A stretch of 64,000 nt of DNA, taken from the NCBI GenBank assembly GCA_015501605.1, contig JADNRZ010000009.1, positions 1,426,001 to 1,490,000 of the forward strand. Reading direction: 5' to 3'. Every line of letters starts with the position of its first letter. The first letter of the stretch is position 1. The position numbers and the translations under genes are program-made. This document shows positions 10,775-23,069 of the stretch, one piece after another. Source of the DNA: Panaeolus papilionaceus (Eukaryota > Basidiomycota > Agaricomycetes > Agaricales). The notes under the pieces are model-generated. The model was not told the DNA's origin. It saw only the letters and a list, made by a program, of their open reading frames with translations, and made no database searches.

Positions 10775-13700
10775 ATGAACCCTTCTGATCATAGGCTTCG
10801 TCACGACGACCAAGATCGCTCTCTACCGCCATACTCATCCACCCCGCACATAACCCCAGGTACTATCATCATCTTTGCTTCCGTCTCGGCAACATACTCA
10901 TCCTCATCCTCCCGCTCAACAAAAAGACATTACTCGTCCAGAATTTAACCTACTCGTCGCTGGATGTCGAGGAGGTATGTCTTTATAAAATACTAAAATT
11001 CTTATCTACTCTTGATTTAACAAATAATTTCCTTCTAATTTTCAACATTTACGCTCGGATCAGGCAAAACCTCGTTTCTCCGCCTCCTCCTCGACACGAG
11101 TATCGTCTCTCCCAGAACCTCTAAAGACCAGCTAGCATCCGTCGCAAAGTTTGTACAGGGTTGCAGTGCACATACCACTTATATTCGTTCGGCTTCGGTG
11201 GACATCAACCTAGACATTGATGGCTCCGGACAGCAGCGTACTTTGGGCCTCACCTTGATTGACACACCTTCGTTAGACTTCAGAGATGAAACCGCAGCAG
11301 AGAGAACTCTTTCAGAGACGATTAGACAGGTCGACGCGCGCTTTGCAGAGGGAGTTGAAGATGTACGCCATTGTTCTTTCTTCCTCATTGTTATCCATTC
11401 TCTTCCTCTCTTTCCCCTATGCATATGATTTATTTTATATTTTAATACTGATTTCTAATCTATCTAGGAGAGACGAGGAAGGACAGGCGATCGTTATGTT
11501 CATTTGTGAGTATGAGCTTGCAACATGCACCTCCTACATTTCCCCACCGATTCCTTGCTCTCCGGAGTCGGGTGGCATATCATTCCATGCCCTGTTCCTT
11601 TCTTTATCTCGGCTTACTCTCTTCATAATCGCACCCTTTTAATCTCTTGAAATCATAACAACTTATTCCGACTCATTTCTTCCTTAGATGCATCTATTTC
11701 CTAGACCCGGACCAAATTATCCCGCCTCCTCCTCCCAATCTCACTGCCCCGCTCATACCCCGCACCCGCGCCAACAGTTTTACCCATCCACAGGATCATG
11801 AACCTGTCATCTTGGAGCCCCCTGTCACTACCAATGTCCGAGCTACGCTCCCTCAAGCCGACATCTCGACTATCCGTCGTCTCTCACAGCGCGTCAACGT
11901 CCTCCCGGTTATATCCAGAGGTGACCTCCTTTCCAATGAGCGTCTCGCAGCTGTGAAAGTCGCCATTAGGAGGGACTTGGCGGAGGCTGGAATCGGCTTC
12001 GGCATATTTGACACAGACCCCTTACATCTCCATACTCAACAACAGGGGCCACCTCAGAGGCAAGAAGGGGATGATGGCGGGACCGGTCGTCCGTCGAGCG
12101 CTGGAAGACCTGGTTCGGCCAATGGCTACACTGCACCATATGCAAACGGCGGTGCACCCAATAGCCCGCCCACATCTCCGACGACAACACCATTGCTGCG
12201 TCTTCCATATGCTCTGATATCTCCGGACATGTATTCTCATAGTGATGGCGTCTCGAGGCGGGTTCCTGCCCGCCACGAACTCGTGCAACAGTATACGCCC
12301 TCGACGCTCTATACTCCGCATTCTCAGCTTCCCAGGGGTAAATTCGTTCGTCAATATCGGTGGGGCACCTTGGATGTCCTTGATCATAGCGATTTCATTG
12401 CTCTCCGTACAGCCATTTTTCACCACATGGAGGTAAGTTGATCTAATCATCCATCTATTGCCTCGGATGGGGTATTATCCATCACCGGACGCTCAACTTT
12501 TCTGCTATGTAGACCTTGCAAAAGTATACACGAGAGTATCTGTTCGAAAAATTCAGGATTGAATACGCCAATCTACACCCACGCCCGTCTTCCCGCCACT
12601 CCATCTCCCATCTTTCACACATGGCACAGCCCATGACGCATACTTCTAGACCCATACTCGCCATCGATACTGCTCCTCATCCGCCCTCACATAGGCATTC
12701 ATTATCCGTTCAAGAACACACGCAGCAGCAACGCCAGGGACCACCACCAGCGCAGGCTTCAGCGCAGCCGCAATCTGCGCCGCAACATAGAGAGGTTTAT
12801 TCGGCCGCAGACGTTCGTGCGACGAGCTCCGCCAGCCGTGCGGTCGTAGGTAAGCTAATGTCCCATCTTTCACCTGTCACCGTCGACCCCCCCGAATGGA
12901 TGTTTTTCCTCGGTGTCGTCTAGCGCCACCTCATGTTATTTCTCATCACGGTTTTAAAACATTATGCTAAATCTTTATATTGCGTTGTGATAGGGAGCAA
13001 TAGACAGCGCACGAAGAAGATCACCGTCGCTTGCAACTTTTGTCGTTGTATGTTTTTCCGATGCTTATGACCGCAGACATTCAATTTTGATCCCTGTTGT
13101 TTCTCATCAGCCCGCAAACTGAAATGCGACGGTGGTCGTCCAGCCTGTGGACAATGCGTCAAAAGGAATAATCCTTGCGACTATATGCCTCAGAACACCA
13201 AACGACGAAATATCAGGCAAAGGGTCAGAGGGGATGAGAGTGAGAGTGAGAGTGGCGATGAACGCTCCGCGGAAGCAGACGAACCGTCGCAATCGCCTGA
13301 GATCCCATCACAGACAACTTCACGGCGTAGCTCCAACGTGGGTAGGCACCCACACGATCCCTATCCTCCGTCTTTGCCTTCCATGTCGGCGCTGGCAAGT
13401 CGACGGGATGATGGTCCGTCGTCGTCGGCGCGCCCCAAGATGGACGCTTCGCCTGGGAGTGGCCTGGCAAACAGTGCTGGGCCTAGCACTTCGAATGCGA
13501 CATTGAGCACCGTTGCGAGTGCGAGCCACGGTGGAAGGGGATATTTCCCTGATAATGATGTGCCGCATATCGCGACGCTACCGTTGGAAGGGTCGCCACC
13601 GACCCCTGCACCCATGTCCGCCCCTACTCTCCCACCCATAAGGCCAGCTAGCGAGCTGCAGGCAGCACAAAGGAAAAGAGCAGCCACTGTGCCCAACAAG

Positions 13701-14169
13701 AACAGTCGCCAGACGACGAGCTCTGGGCCAAAAGTTGTGGCATGCAACTTTTGTCGAGGTTAGTGTTTTTGGTTATGTACTTTTGATGAGATGCTGATGA
13801 GATGGTATAGCCCGAAAAACCAAGTGCGATGGAGCCCATCCGGCATGTGCGAGTTGTGCGAGGAGGCAGCTAGACTGCAATTATGTGCACGACACGAATA
13901 ACGGGGCCAATGGTTCTGGACAGAAAAAGGCCAGGAGAGCATCGACCTCCAAGGGACTTGTTACAGACAATTCCCCGCAATCAGCGTCTCCGCCTTCTTC
14001 GAGGATGATTCCTACTCCCTCTACGGCCAACGACGTGCATGAAATCCGCGAGCTCGGTGATGCGCAGTTGAAAGCTGAGGACATGGACTTGAAAAGGCCC
14101 ATGAGTTATACTGATAACAGACCCTCGAAGAGAATGAGGATGGATCACAACCTTGCTGGTATACCCTAA
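10775..14169 (+). CDS. Hybrid septin-like G domain with two Zn2Cys6 clusters
   Basis: Nine exons join into one open frame of 870 aa: 10775-10859, 10927-10974, 11064-11362, 11468-11505, 11688-12432, 12513-12849, 12994-13047, 13111-13758, 13811-14169. All introns are GT-AG. Residues 35-430 are a septin-type G domain close to the gene at 14999: P-loop region AGCRGGKTS, LIDTPSLDF (111-114 DTPS), VISRGD (233-236) and the septin-unique RQYRWGTLDVLD. A Gln/Pro/Ser linker follows, then Zn2Cys6 cluster 1 (C531-C558, CNFCRSRKLKCDGGRPAC), a 190-residue disordered spacer, cluster 2 (C747-C774, CNFCRARKTKCDGAHPAC) and a basic tail. Compared with septins, one P-loop residue is missing and DTPG is DTPS. Alternative reading: two genes, with a regulator starting at the ATG at 12619. 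No stop or promoter-sized gap separates the parts, so I favour a fusion, unproven without transcripts. Confidence 0.72.
12850..12993 (+). other. 144-nt intron at the septin/zinc-cluster junction
   Basis: Donor GTAAGC at 12850 and acceptor TAG at 12991-12993 join the linker to the first zinc cluster in phase 1. If the intron is retained, translation continues for about two dozen codons and stops at 12921-12923, giving a septin-only product without either cluster. This is the only place where the two halves could be separated by splicing. Confidence 0.7.
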
Positions 14170-14998
14170 ATGTTACAAATGTGTTTGTGCTTTCGCTTTT
14201 TTGCCGTTTTGCACAATTTTTTTTTTTTTTCATTTCCTTCCTTTCTGTTTTCTTCTCTTCTCTTATATTGCTTCTGCTTGCAACCAATCATAACTCTCTT
14301 TCTATCTTGCTTTCTGTAGACTACTTACGATCCTCGACGTATGCCATCTTTTTTGCTCGTTCCTACATGATCACAAACCACATCCATCCCCCCCCTCCCT
14401 CCATGCCAACAACATTCTACACCCATTTCTTCTGATTAAATACACCACATTGTTTTCTATCCTTTTTCTCCAAAGTCTGCTGACTTGTTCATAGGTTTCA
14501 CTTTCGGGTTCTGGCAGTATTTCTAGCTATATTTCTCCTCCTTTTTTTTCTTGTTGGATATGAGATAGCGGTGAAAGCTGCAAGTTGTATTTTTTGTTGT
14601 CGTTTTAAAATGAAGATTATAAATTTGCGTTTTTATATTTTTGAACTTTGAAGAATAGACCGGGATTTGTATATATGTGTGAGAGAAAAAGGTGCCTTGG
14701 CGAAGAGAATGAATATAGTTTGTTTTTCGAGTTTGATACAACCCTGTCTGTTTCCTGTGACTGCACCAAAGGCTCGAGCGCTCCCTTGCCCGTCGTAACA
14801 CTCATTTTCAACAGTCCATCAAAGGTTTTATTTTTCTTTGAATATCTTATCACTTTCCTTTTCACTTGTTCCTTTTCAGTTTCTCGTTGTTGCTGGTTCT
14901 TCCCCTTTTGTGTTCACAATATCTCTCAACCTTTACACACAATTCACCTTTTTACTTACCTCATAACAACTACCGAGCAAGCTCAATAACCCTTAACT
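14170..14998 (+). other. Intergenic region between hybrid and septin-like genes
   Basis: Contains the 3' UTR of the hybrid gene and the promoter/5' UTR of the septin-like gene. Long T/C-rich runs (for example 14218-14280 and 14825-14890) dominate the + strand. No coding signal is seen. Confidence 0.5.
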
Positions 14999-17310
14999 AT
15001 GTTCTCTTTCCGTCGTAAACCAAAGAAGGCACCAGACTCTCCTGGCATTCGCACCTCCCCATCGTTACCAGAGCTCAATCCGCAAGGTATCCCCTGGCCA
15101 GAAGACCTTGTCGACATTAATGCTATCCGTGACGACGAAGGTCAAGAGGCTCCCGGAACACCTGTAACTGCCAATGGCAAAGTCTCTTTCCAAACCGATA
15201 ATGGTACTATACCATTCCACAAGCCTTTCCGTCCGTCGTTGGGCACTAAACCTGGGGAACATGTGCCCATTTCGTCGCTTTATGCCTCACATCCGCCATC
15301 CTCGTTCGACAAGAAGGTTCCGCCTCATTCGACAACTCGCTATAGTCAAAGGAGAAACCGTATTCCACCTACCTTCAACCTAATGGTGCGTTTCTCGTTT
15401 TCTGGTCGTGATTTGGGCGCGTTTGATGCTGACTATGTTATTCTTGTCTTTGTCTAAATTGATCTTCGGTGGATGTGCGGTGCTGGGTTTTCGTTAATTA
15501 AATGGATACTGGGGTGTTGGTTGCCATCTTGCGGTGTCGTACTTGGTTGACATCTTTTGGATGGATCTTATTACTATTAGGTCGTCGGTGGGAAAGGAAC
15601 GGGAAAGACGTCTCTGCTGCGTCTGCTGCTCGAAACGGCCGACACATCTCCTGGTGCCACTGTTGACCAAAAGGCCGCTGTTGAAAAGTTCCTCAAAGGG
15701 ACCACAAAGTCAACTCAGGAGATCACTACGGCATGCGTCGAAATTTGCGAATCGCGCTTCGACCGCGTTTTGTTCTCCGTGATTGATACCCCAGGTCTCG
15801 ATTTCTTGGAAGGCAGGGAGCTGAAGCTTGAGAGGCAAGTCAATACCGTTCTCAAGTATGTCGACGCACAGTATGCCGATACGATGAGTGAGGTAGGGCC
15901 CTATTCTCCGGTCCCGTGTGCAGTGTCTAAGATATTTCTTATCTAGGAATCCAAAGTTATTCGAAAGAGCAAGGGAGACCAGCACATCCATCTGTGCGTG
16001 TTTATACTTTCATACTGTTGAACTACTACTCACCGTGCCACAGGTCCATCTATATGATTGACCCAAATTCCATCATGACTGCTGAATCTCGTAGTGCCCT
16101 CTCCTCGCTTCATCCCACTAAAACTCGCTCCGAGTCCACCGTAGCTAATGGAAACCCTCCGGACCTGGTTCCTGATACCTCGAGCGAGCAAGAAGACGAC
16201 GAAGATGAAGAGCAGACAGAAGTTTTGACCATGTCTCCTGCTGAAATACGTGTCATCAGAAGGCTCTCGGCAAGAACAAACGTGCTACCTGTCATTGCTC
16301 ATGCGGACTCACTGACGGACGAAAAGCTGATTGCGGTCAAGAAAGCAGGTGGGTTCAATTAAAATTTCTTTTATAACCTGTTTTGCTTTTATTTCAAACG
16401 TAATACGACACTGAGCTTACTCTACTTTGCTTTTTTGATTACATTACACTCTTTTAGTGCGTAAAGGACTTGCTGACGCAGGGATTGATTTTGGTGTATT
16501 TGGTCCTGTTAAGAAGCCTTCAAAAGCGACGACACCCAAGAGACAAACCCATTTTGCAACACCCGGTGAAGAAAATGGAAACGGTCATGCAAACGGTGCC
16601 AGCGAAGATATTGCAGAGGTCGACGAGGAAGAGGAAGAAGAAGACAGGCAGTCTCGGCCTGTAATCAAACTTCGCTCCAATCGTCATGGACGGGCGCTTT
16701 CCCGCTCCCGTTCTCGACGAGACTTGTCACTTGCAGCTGAAGACTCTCGACGACCCATCTCTCCTGATGCAAATGACATGGAAAGTGTTGCAAATGTCCG
16801 ATTTTCGGCACACATCGTCTCCAAAACCGACATCAGCGCCCTGATGCCCTTTGCACTTATTGCTCCTGAACCCAAGAGCCGTCGACCCCGACCCACTTCT
16901 CCCGACAGTACAACGTCACCCGCTACTCCCACGCAACAATCTGAAGATGGGCATGCCGAGAACGGAGGCAAGGCTGCATCTGTCAGAAACCAGTTCCTGC
17001 AGAATCCTCCACAGGACCTCAAGGGTGTTTTCACAAGAAAGTTCAGATGGGGAACTGTGGACGTCTTGGACCCTAATCACTGTGACTTCGCTGCCCTCCG
17101 AACAGCTGTCTTGTCTACTCATTTGAATGTAAGCTAGCCGTTCACACTGTCAGCTCGAGGACACTAACCTAATAATGTCTGTTTCAGTTGCTCAAAATTC
17201 ACACCAAGGAAGTACTCTATGAGGCATACAGGACGGAGAAACTGCTGGCACGTCGTGCCACCCGCGCCATATCTGAGGAAGAGAGGCAGCGATTGTTGGA
17301 AGGTTTGTAA
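14999..17310 (+). CDS. Septin-like GTPase
   Basis: A 614-aa septin-type G protein in six exons: 14999-15385, 15581-15892, 15947-15993, 16044-16348, 16458-17128, 17188-17310. Septins are filament-forming cytoskeletal GTPases of the cell cortex. Motifs: P-loop VVGGKGTGKTS (G132-T139), VIDTPGLDF (198-201 DTPG), VIAHAD (334-337; classical septins have AKAD), and the septin-unique RKFRWGTVDVLDPNHCDF before the end. An acidic, low-complexity insert interrupts the G domain around residues 285-310, and a second charged insert follows G4. It has no long C-terminal coiled coil, unlike the CDC3/CDC12 groups, so it is probably a divergent septin. An extra 65-nt intron at 17303-17367 could replace the last residues with a short tail ending near 17387. 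It is the clear paralogue of the G domain in the upstream hybrid gene. Confidence 0.88.
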
Positions 17311-18102
17311 CCATTTTACCAAGGGCTCAAGATTCAAGATATTCATCAAACACCCCAACTGCCTTAGATCTCGGTCTGGGTGTGTGATCGCTCTCGCCAT
17401 ATCCTAACCCTCTGTCTCTTTCTTTTGTAACTGCCATTCATTCAAGCCCCGTTTCAACACTATGACTCCCATACCTATGGACACTGGCGACTATACATTC
17501 TGATTCTACCATCTATGATTCCCTATTTTACCCCATTTTTGCCCTATTCATGATTATTATATACCATTTGGAATGGGTTATTGTTATTTTCATTTGCTGC
17601 TTCAAATTGTTACCCCTCCCACACTAGCATCTTATCTTCGGAATGGAATTTGCTTGATATTTTCTAACGTTCTTACTTGTTGAGGATCTGTCTTTCATTT
17701 CAAGGCCTTCTTTTTTCACGCCTTGCTGTTTTTTTACTATCTATATGACATCCATTTGTCTATCATAGCCTTGTCTCTTGATTGCTTTACTTCTTATACT
17801 TGCCACTTCGTTCTCCGGACGTTCATGTCCATTGTCCACTTTCTCGAAACTTGTCTTATTTTTCTTTCGTTATTCAATTGTACGTACATGGCTTTCTCTG
17901 CAATCACAGGTTATAGCATTTTACTTTGATAAATTATATATATCCAGCCGTTGAACATGTTACAGTTTAGTGGGAGATTGTGAAAAAAATAGAACGGACC
18001 CGAAGTACGCGAAACTAGATAACAACATAACAGGAGAACGAGGAAACCCATGCTTATGAAGCAAGGGGGGCAGCATGCAATGCCCAGCCTTAGGGATGTC
18101 TT
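17311..18102. other. Convergent intergenic region
   Basis: Lies between the 3' ends of the septin-like gene (+) and ARO7 (-). AT- and T-rich sequence fits two 3' UTRs. No gene is recognised. Confidence 0.5.
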
Positions 18103-19403
18103 CTACGAAGACCCTTTGGGCTTAGACAGCTTCTCGATCTCTTCAGGGGACAACCCGTCAAGTCGCTGGAGAAGATAATCAACCTGTGAGAGTACCGGGT
18201 TAGTTTCAAGTTGATTTTGTTCCGCCATTATGGCTCGGCTCTCTCAGGCTCACCTCCACCTCCTTGGTCAACGGGATGATATAACTCTCGTAGAGATCCA
18301 CGACTCCGTCAACATCGATCTTGCTCGAGTTGTGCACTTTTCCGTTAGTTCCGTTTACCGCTGGACCCTCTCCGTCTGCAGCGATATCTTGAGCATAAGT
18401 GGTGGCCTTCTTGAGCAGCCGTTGAAGAAGCTTCCGTTCGACTTCTGGTTTAGTAATAAGTGCCTCCAGAGCTTCTCGGTTAGGGTTCAGGATATGAGGG
18501 ATGAATGCAGCGGGATTCTCCACGAATTTAGATTCCGAGACAAATTTGCCTGAAAGAGAGAAAAATGTTCCCGCAGGAAAGGAAATGAAAAAAAAAATGA
18601 AATGAAAAAGGTACTTTGATTAGCTTCCTGCGAACACATGATGGGTACAAGTGGGGCTTGAAAAGGGTACCACACAGGACTGTCAAATGAAAAAGGAGTT
18701 GGGAAACTGACCATAATGAACACGCTTGCTTATCGATTGCAAGACTTCAACATCGAGTGTGGCTGCACTTCCATAATTGCCGTCATCTTCGAACTCTTCG
18801 CTGCCAATGATACCCTTTGCCCTCTTCTTCGCTGCAAGAGTGAGTGTTGCACGCCTTGCTATGCGTGGGACGATAGCACAGGTGTAGAAGGAGAGAATGG
18901 AAGGGTTTGCGTTTATCTTGTTAGGATAAAGTATAGTGGGGAAGTTTAGTGGTGGGAGGACGGGTGCAGGGAGGTCTGACGTGAAAGGGTACTCGTCTGG
19001 GCTATGTGGCAACGAAGAGAAGGTGCAATGTTATGTATAGATCCTTAAAAAGGTGCATGAGAGATACTACACACCTCGTGTACCTCCGTGCTTTTGCTGT
19101 GAAATGAATAGAATGTGAAGAAGATATGTGAGATTGATGTGAGAGAGAGACTTTATTGAGTCAAGCTTATAACATACCATGAAAAGATTCAATCTCTTTC
19201 AAGAACCATTCTAGCCAGCTGCCAGTATATCCAAGATCTACAAGTTCTTGAAATGCCCCTCGCTGGTACATGCGAGGGTTATGGGCAAATTGTGCTCGCT
19301 CAATAAGACCAAAGATAATCGTATCTTCGAGTCTAGTTAGCACAGAACGAATGCGATCCAGAGAGAGTGGATCCTCTCCAGTCATAAAATTCAACGATGG
19401 CAT
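18103..19403 (-). CDS. ARO7: Chorismate mutase
   Basis: Converts chorismate to prephenate, the committed step to phenylalanine and tyrosine. Five exons give 304 aa: 19403-19178, 19096-19075, 19001-18712, 18549-18254, 18183-18103. The fold matches the all-helical yeast Aro7 type: [20 protein letters not shown] at the N-terminus, [39 protein letters not shown] and the C-terminal [13 protein letters not shown]. Exon 2 is only 22 nt. A hydrophilic insertion (around [15 protein letters not shown]) lengthens the loop before the last helices compared with the roughly 256-aa yeast enzyme. In the yeast enzyme the regulatory Tyr/Trp site lies between two subunits; whether it works here cannot be told by eye. 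Confidence 0.95.
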
Positions 19404-20697
19404 AGTAAAACGGTGAATCTTGGAATAATGTAGGGGGAAGAACAGTTAATGAGTGCTCTGTGTTTTAACCGATTAAAGCCGGACTCACATAAATACTAGC
19501 CGATGAGTGGCACTGTTAGGAAAAAGGTGATTGAGTCGGAGGAATGGAGAGGACAAGCCCGTCTTTTTTATCTTGTCGCAGTAGTCGTTGTGCGGAGCTT
19601 GACAGCAAAACCTTTCAGGATCGATCGGCCAGAGGGTTTGTCCAACAAGCTGTCGTGATTCATGATCGTCGAACCAGAAATAAAATAATTCTCCCAGACA
19701 AATAGGTCCGTCATATTATAAGACCCTTGTCACAATTGAGTCATGTCAAAAGTTTATGAGACATCAAGTTGACGCTGGAATGTGTAAAGAAAAGGTAAAG
19801 AGCGCGTAATCTACTCTTTATAGTCCATTATATACATCCATCCAGACCCCATCCGCGTTCACCAACAGGACCAAGTCAAATCAAGTAACAGATTAGATCC
19901 TTAACCTCTCCGGCCCGACCATCATTGCCAAGCATGACCTTTCGCAACTTGCAACGACGCAGGACGGGTTCAATGCGAGTCATTGTGAAAAAGTAAATGG
20001 CACATCAAACTATTTCGCCTGTGTCACCTTAACGGCCTCACAAAGAGCGCGCGCTCCATCTATGACCCGGGGTTTTTGTAATTTAGTAGTCATCCACAAC
20101 GTTTTTCGTGAGACTTCGACTTCGAGCCATCATATACTAATACTTGCGCCTCTGCTGCTGAGTTGAATTGATAAGTAAAAATTCACGGCCTGAAGATAAA
20201 ACGTCATCTATAGCCTATCAAGATATTTTTAAGAAGACACATCGTCATAATATGTGGCGCGTATAAAGGGCGTTATCTGCTTCAATGAATACAACGATTG
20301 GAGATTAGTCCCCTTCGAATGCAACATCGCCCCGTGTGCGGTGAAATAGGTTCATGGGAACAACGAAAGGCACCCTACATTCCATGAGGAACATATTATT
20401 TGTTCGAGAATCTTCCAGCATATCTCGGACTCGGTAGGACTCGGTACATGAGCTTCTCTACCCCAAAATATTACCCAGGAGCCAAGGGTGCGCTCCGAGT
20501 ATGACTCTTCATTGGCTGGAACGCCATCGCCTGACATCAGTGTGGCTCTGTCGAATCAAAGGGCGAAGGATAATCAAAAAGAAAGATCAGTTCCTGACAT
20601 ATAATCTCTAGCGCCAGGGTATAAAATGGCTGAGGTTTAAAAGATTATCTTTTAAAGGAAAAAATTCCAAGCCCACCCATAGTACTATCACATCATC
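19404..20697. promoter_or_regulatory. Long divergent upstream region ARO7 / THI4
   Basis: About 1.3 kb between two outward-facing genes with no supportable ORF. THI4 is usually strongly thiamine-regulated, so long upstream DNA is plausible. I looked for the TPP-riboswitch landmarks (CTGAGA and the ACCTGAT...GGATAATGC-type core) in this region and in the THI4 introns and did not see them. Confidence 0.5.
20620..20626 (+). promoter_or_regulatory. TATA box of THI4
   Basis: TATAAAA lies 72 bases upstream of the THI4 start codon, in the context GGGTATAAAATGGC. This is a good core-promoter match and a sensible distance for a highly expressed gene. Confidence 0.7.
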
Positions 20698-21909
<1,212 letters not shown>

Positions 21910-22380
21910 AAGAATACGAACAGTACAAGTTGCGTAAAATATGTATCATTAAATATTGACAGTATGGATCTAAGGTTATACATGGATGTGATAAAACATT
22001 TTTTCGTTGATAAATCTGAAATAAAGAGAAGTTGTCAGCAAAGAGTCGAAAAGACATGAAGATTGTGTAAAGGGGATCAGAACACTATGAAATTGATTCG
22101 GCATGATTGACAGCGTTGTCTAGACGCTTCTTGGAAACACGGACCATAGTAAAGATCATCATATCGAGAAGGCAGAAATGATATGACAAGAATATGAACA
22201 TGAACACACCTTTGACGAACGGAAAACAGTCAACGGAGAGAAGAACCTCAGGACAAGAAGCATACTCAAAAAAATTGGATGATCGGACAAATATAAGGTG
22301 ACTTTCAAACTCCGATGTATTTGCGCTGATGGCTTCGAATTAAACAAACCTATTTCGTCCTGCGCTTGAGCTTGACGCGC
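21910..22380 (+). other. Intergenic region after THI4
   Basis: About 470 bases holding the THI4 3' UTR and the promoter of the next small gene. No gene recognised. Confidence 0.5.
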
Positions 22381-23069
22381 ATGACGATGGCCGGCCTTCG
22401 ACAACGAATACCTTTTACTTTTCAAGATGATGACAAGGATAACGATAATGTTATTATAGATGAACAAGGTGAGTCAAAACCTTTCTGATTTTATAACATT
22501 CATTTCAACTGGATGTTCAGAGCAGGAAGCTCTTATTGAGGGCATGAAGCGCGTCAACGACGAGATCAATCGTCAATATATTCTAGCTCTTCAAGTGGTG
22601 CTAAGTCTCTCTGTTATACTGTCAGTCTTCATAGCAATTTCCTTTACTGCTACTCACGCAATTGCATAAATGCACTAGGAAACTCCTGACCTTTTGGGGC
22701 AATCCTTTGCTTGCTATATTTCCAAGTGACGCAGCAGCGTCTGCACTCCCACTACCTGGAATATTCGTTCTGGTTTCCCTGTTCATACACTTCAATCTCA
22801 TGCTTATAAGCATGTCAGAACACCTCCGGTCGTCCATAGGGATTCCCTCCAATTTGGTCCTTCCACTTTCATTCTCATTGCTCTATACCCTGGCAGCCGT
22901 GGCACCTACACTTTCACTCTTCCTACAGAGGTCATGGCAGACGACGGTATGGTGGTGTGTCACGCCACTCATTGTGTATTTCAGCCATGGCATCATGGAT
23001 ACTATTCAGAGGAGCGAACAGAGTATCGCGGAACTTCACAACTTAAGATATGACGCCCGAGGGGCGTAA
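22381..23069 (+). CDS. Small multi-pass membrane protein, unknown function
   Basis: Three exons (22381-22468, 22521-22620, 22679-23069) give 192 aa. I do not recognise the family. It has an acidic, Asp/Asn-rich N-terminus, a short helical stretch (QEALIEGMKRVNDEINRQY), then about four hydrophobic segments: around ALQVVLSLSVIL, LPGIFVLVSLFIHFNLMLI, LVLPLSFSLLYTLAAVAP and TVWWCVTPLIVYF. It ends in a polar tail. Two splice junctions fit in phase, which favours a real gene. The start is uncertain: a second ATG lies two codons downstream. An ER, nuclear-envelope or mitochondrial location is possible but not indicated. Confidence 0.6.

Noticed and set aside
12619..14169. Separate Zn2Cys6 gene starting at the ATG at 12619
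   Set aside because: Possible, but the septin frame runs through without a stop and there is no room for a promoter outside coding sequence. Kept as the main alternative to the fusion.
20352..20537. 61-codon minus-strand frame upstream of THI4
   Set aside because: Isolated, short, in promoter DNA, with no family match.
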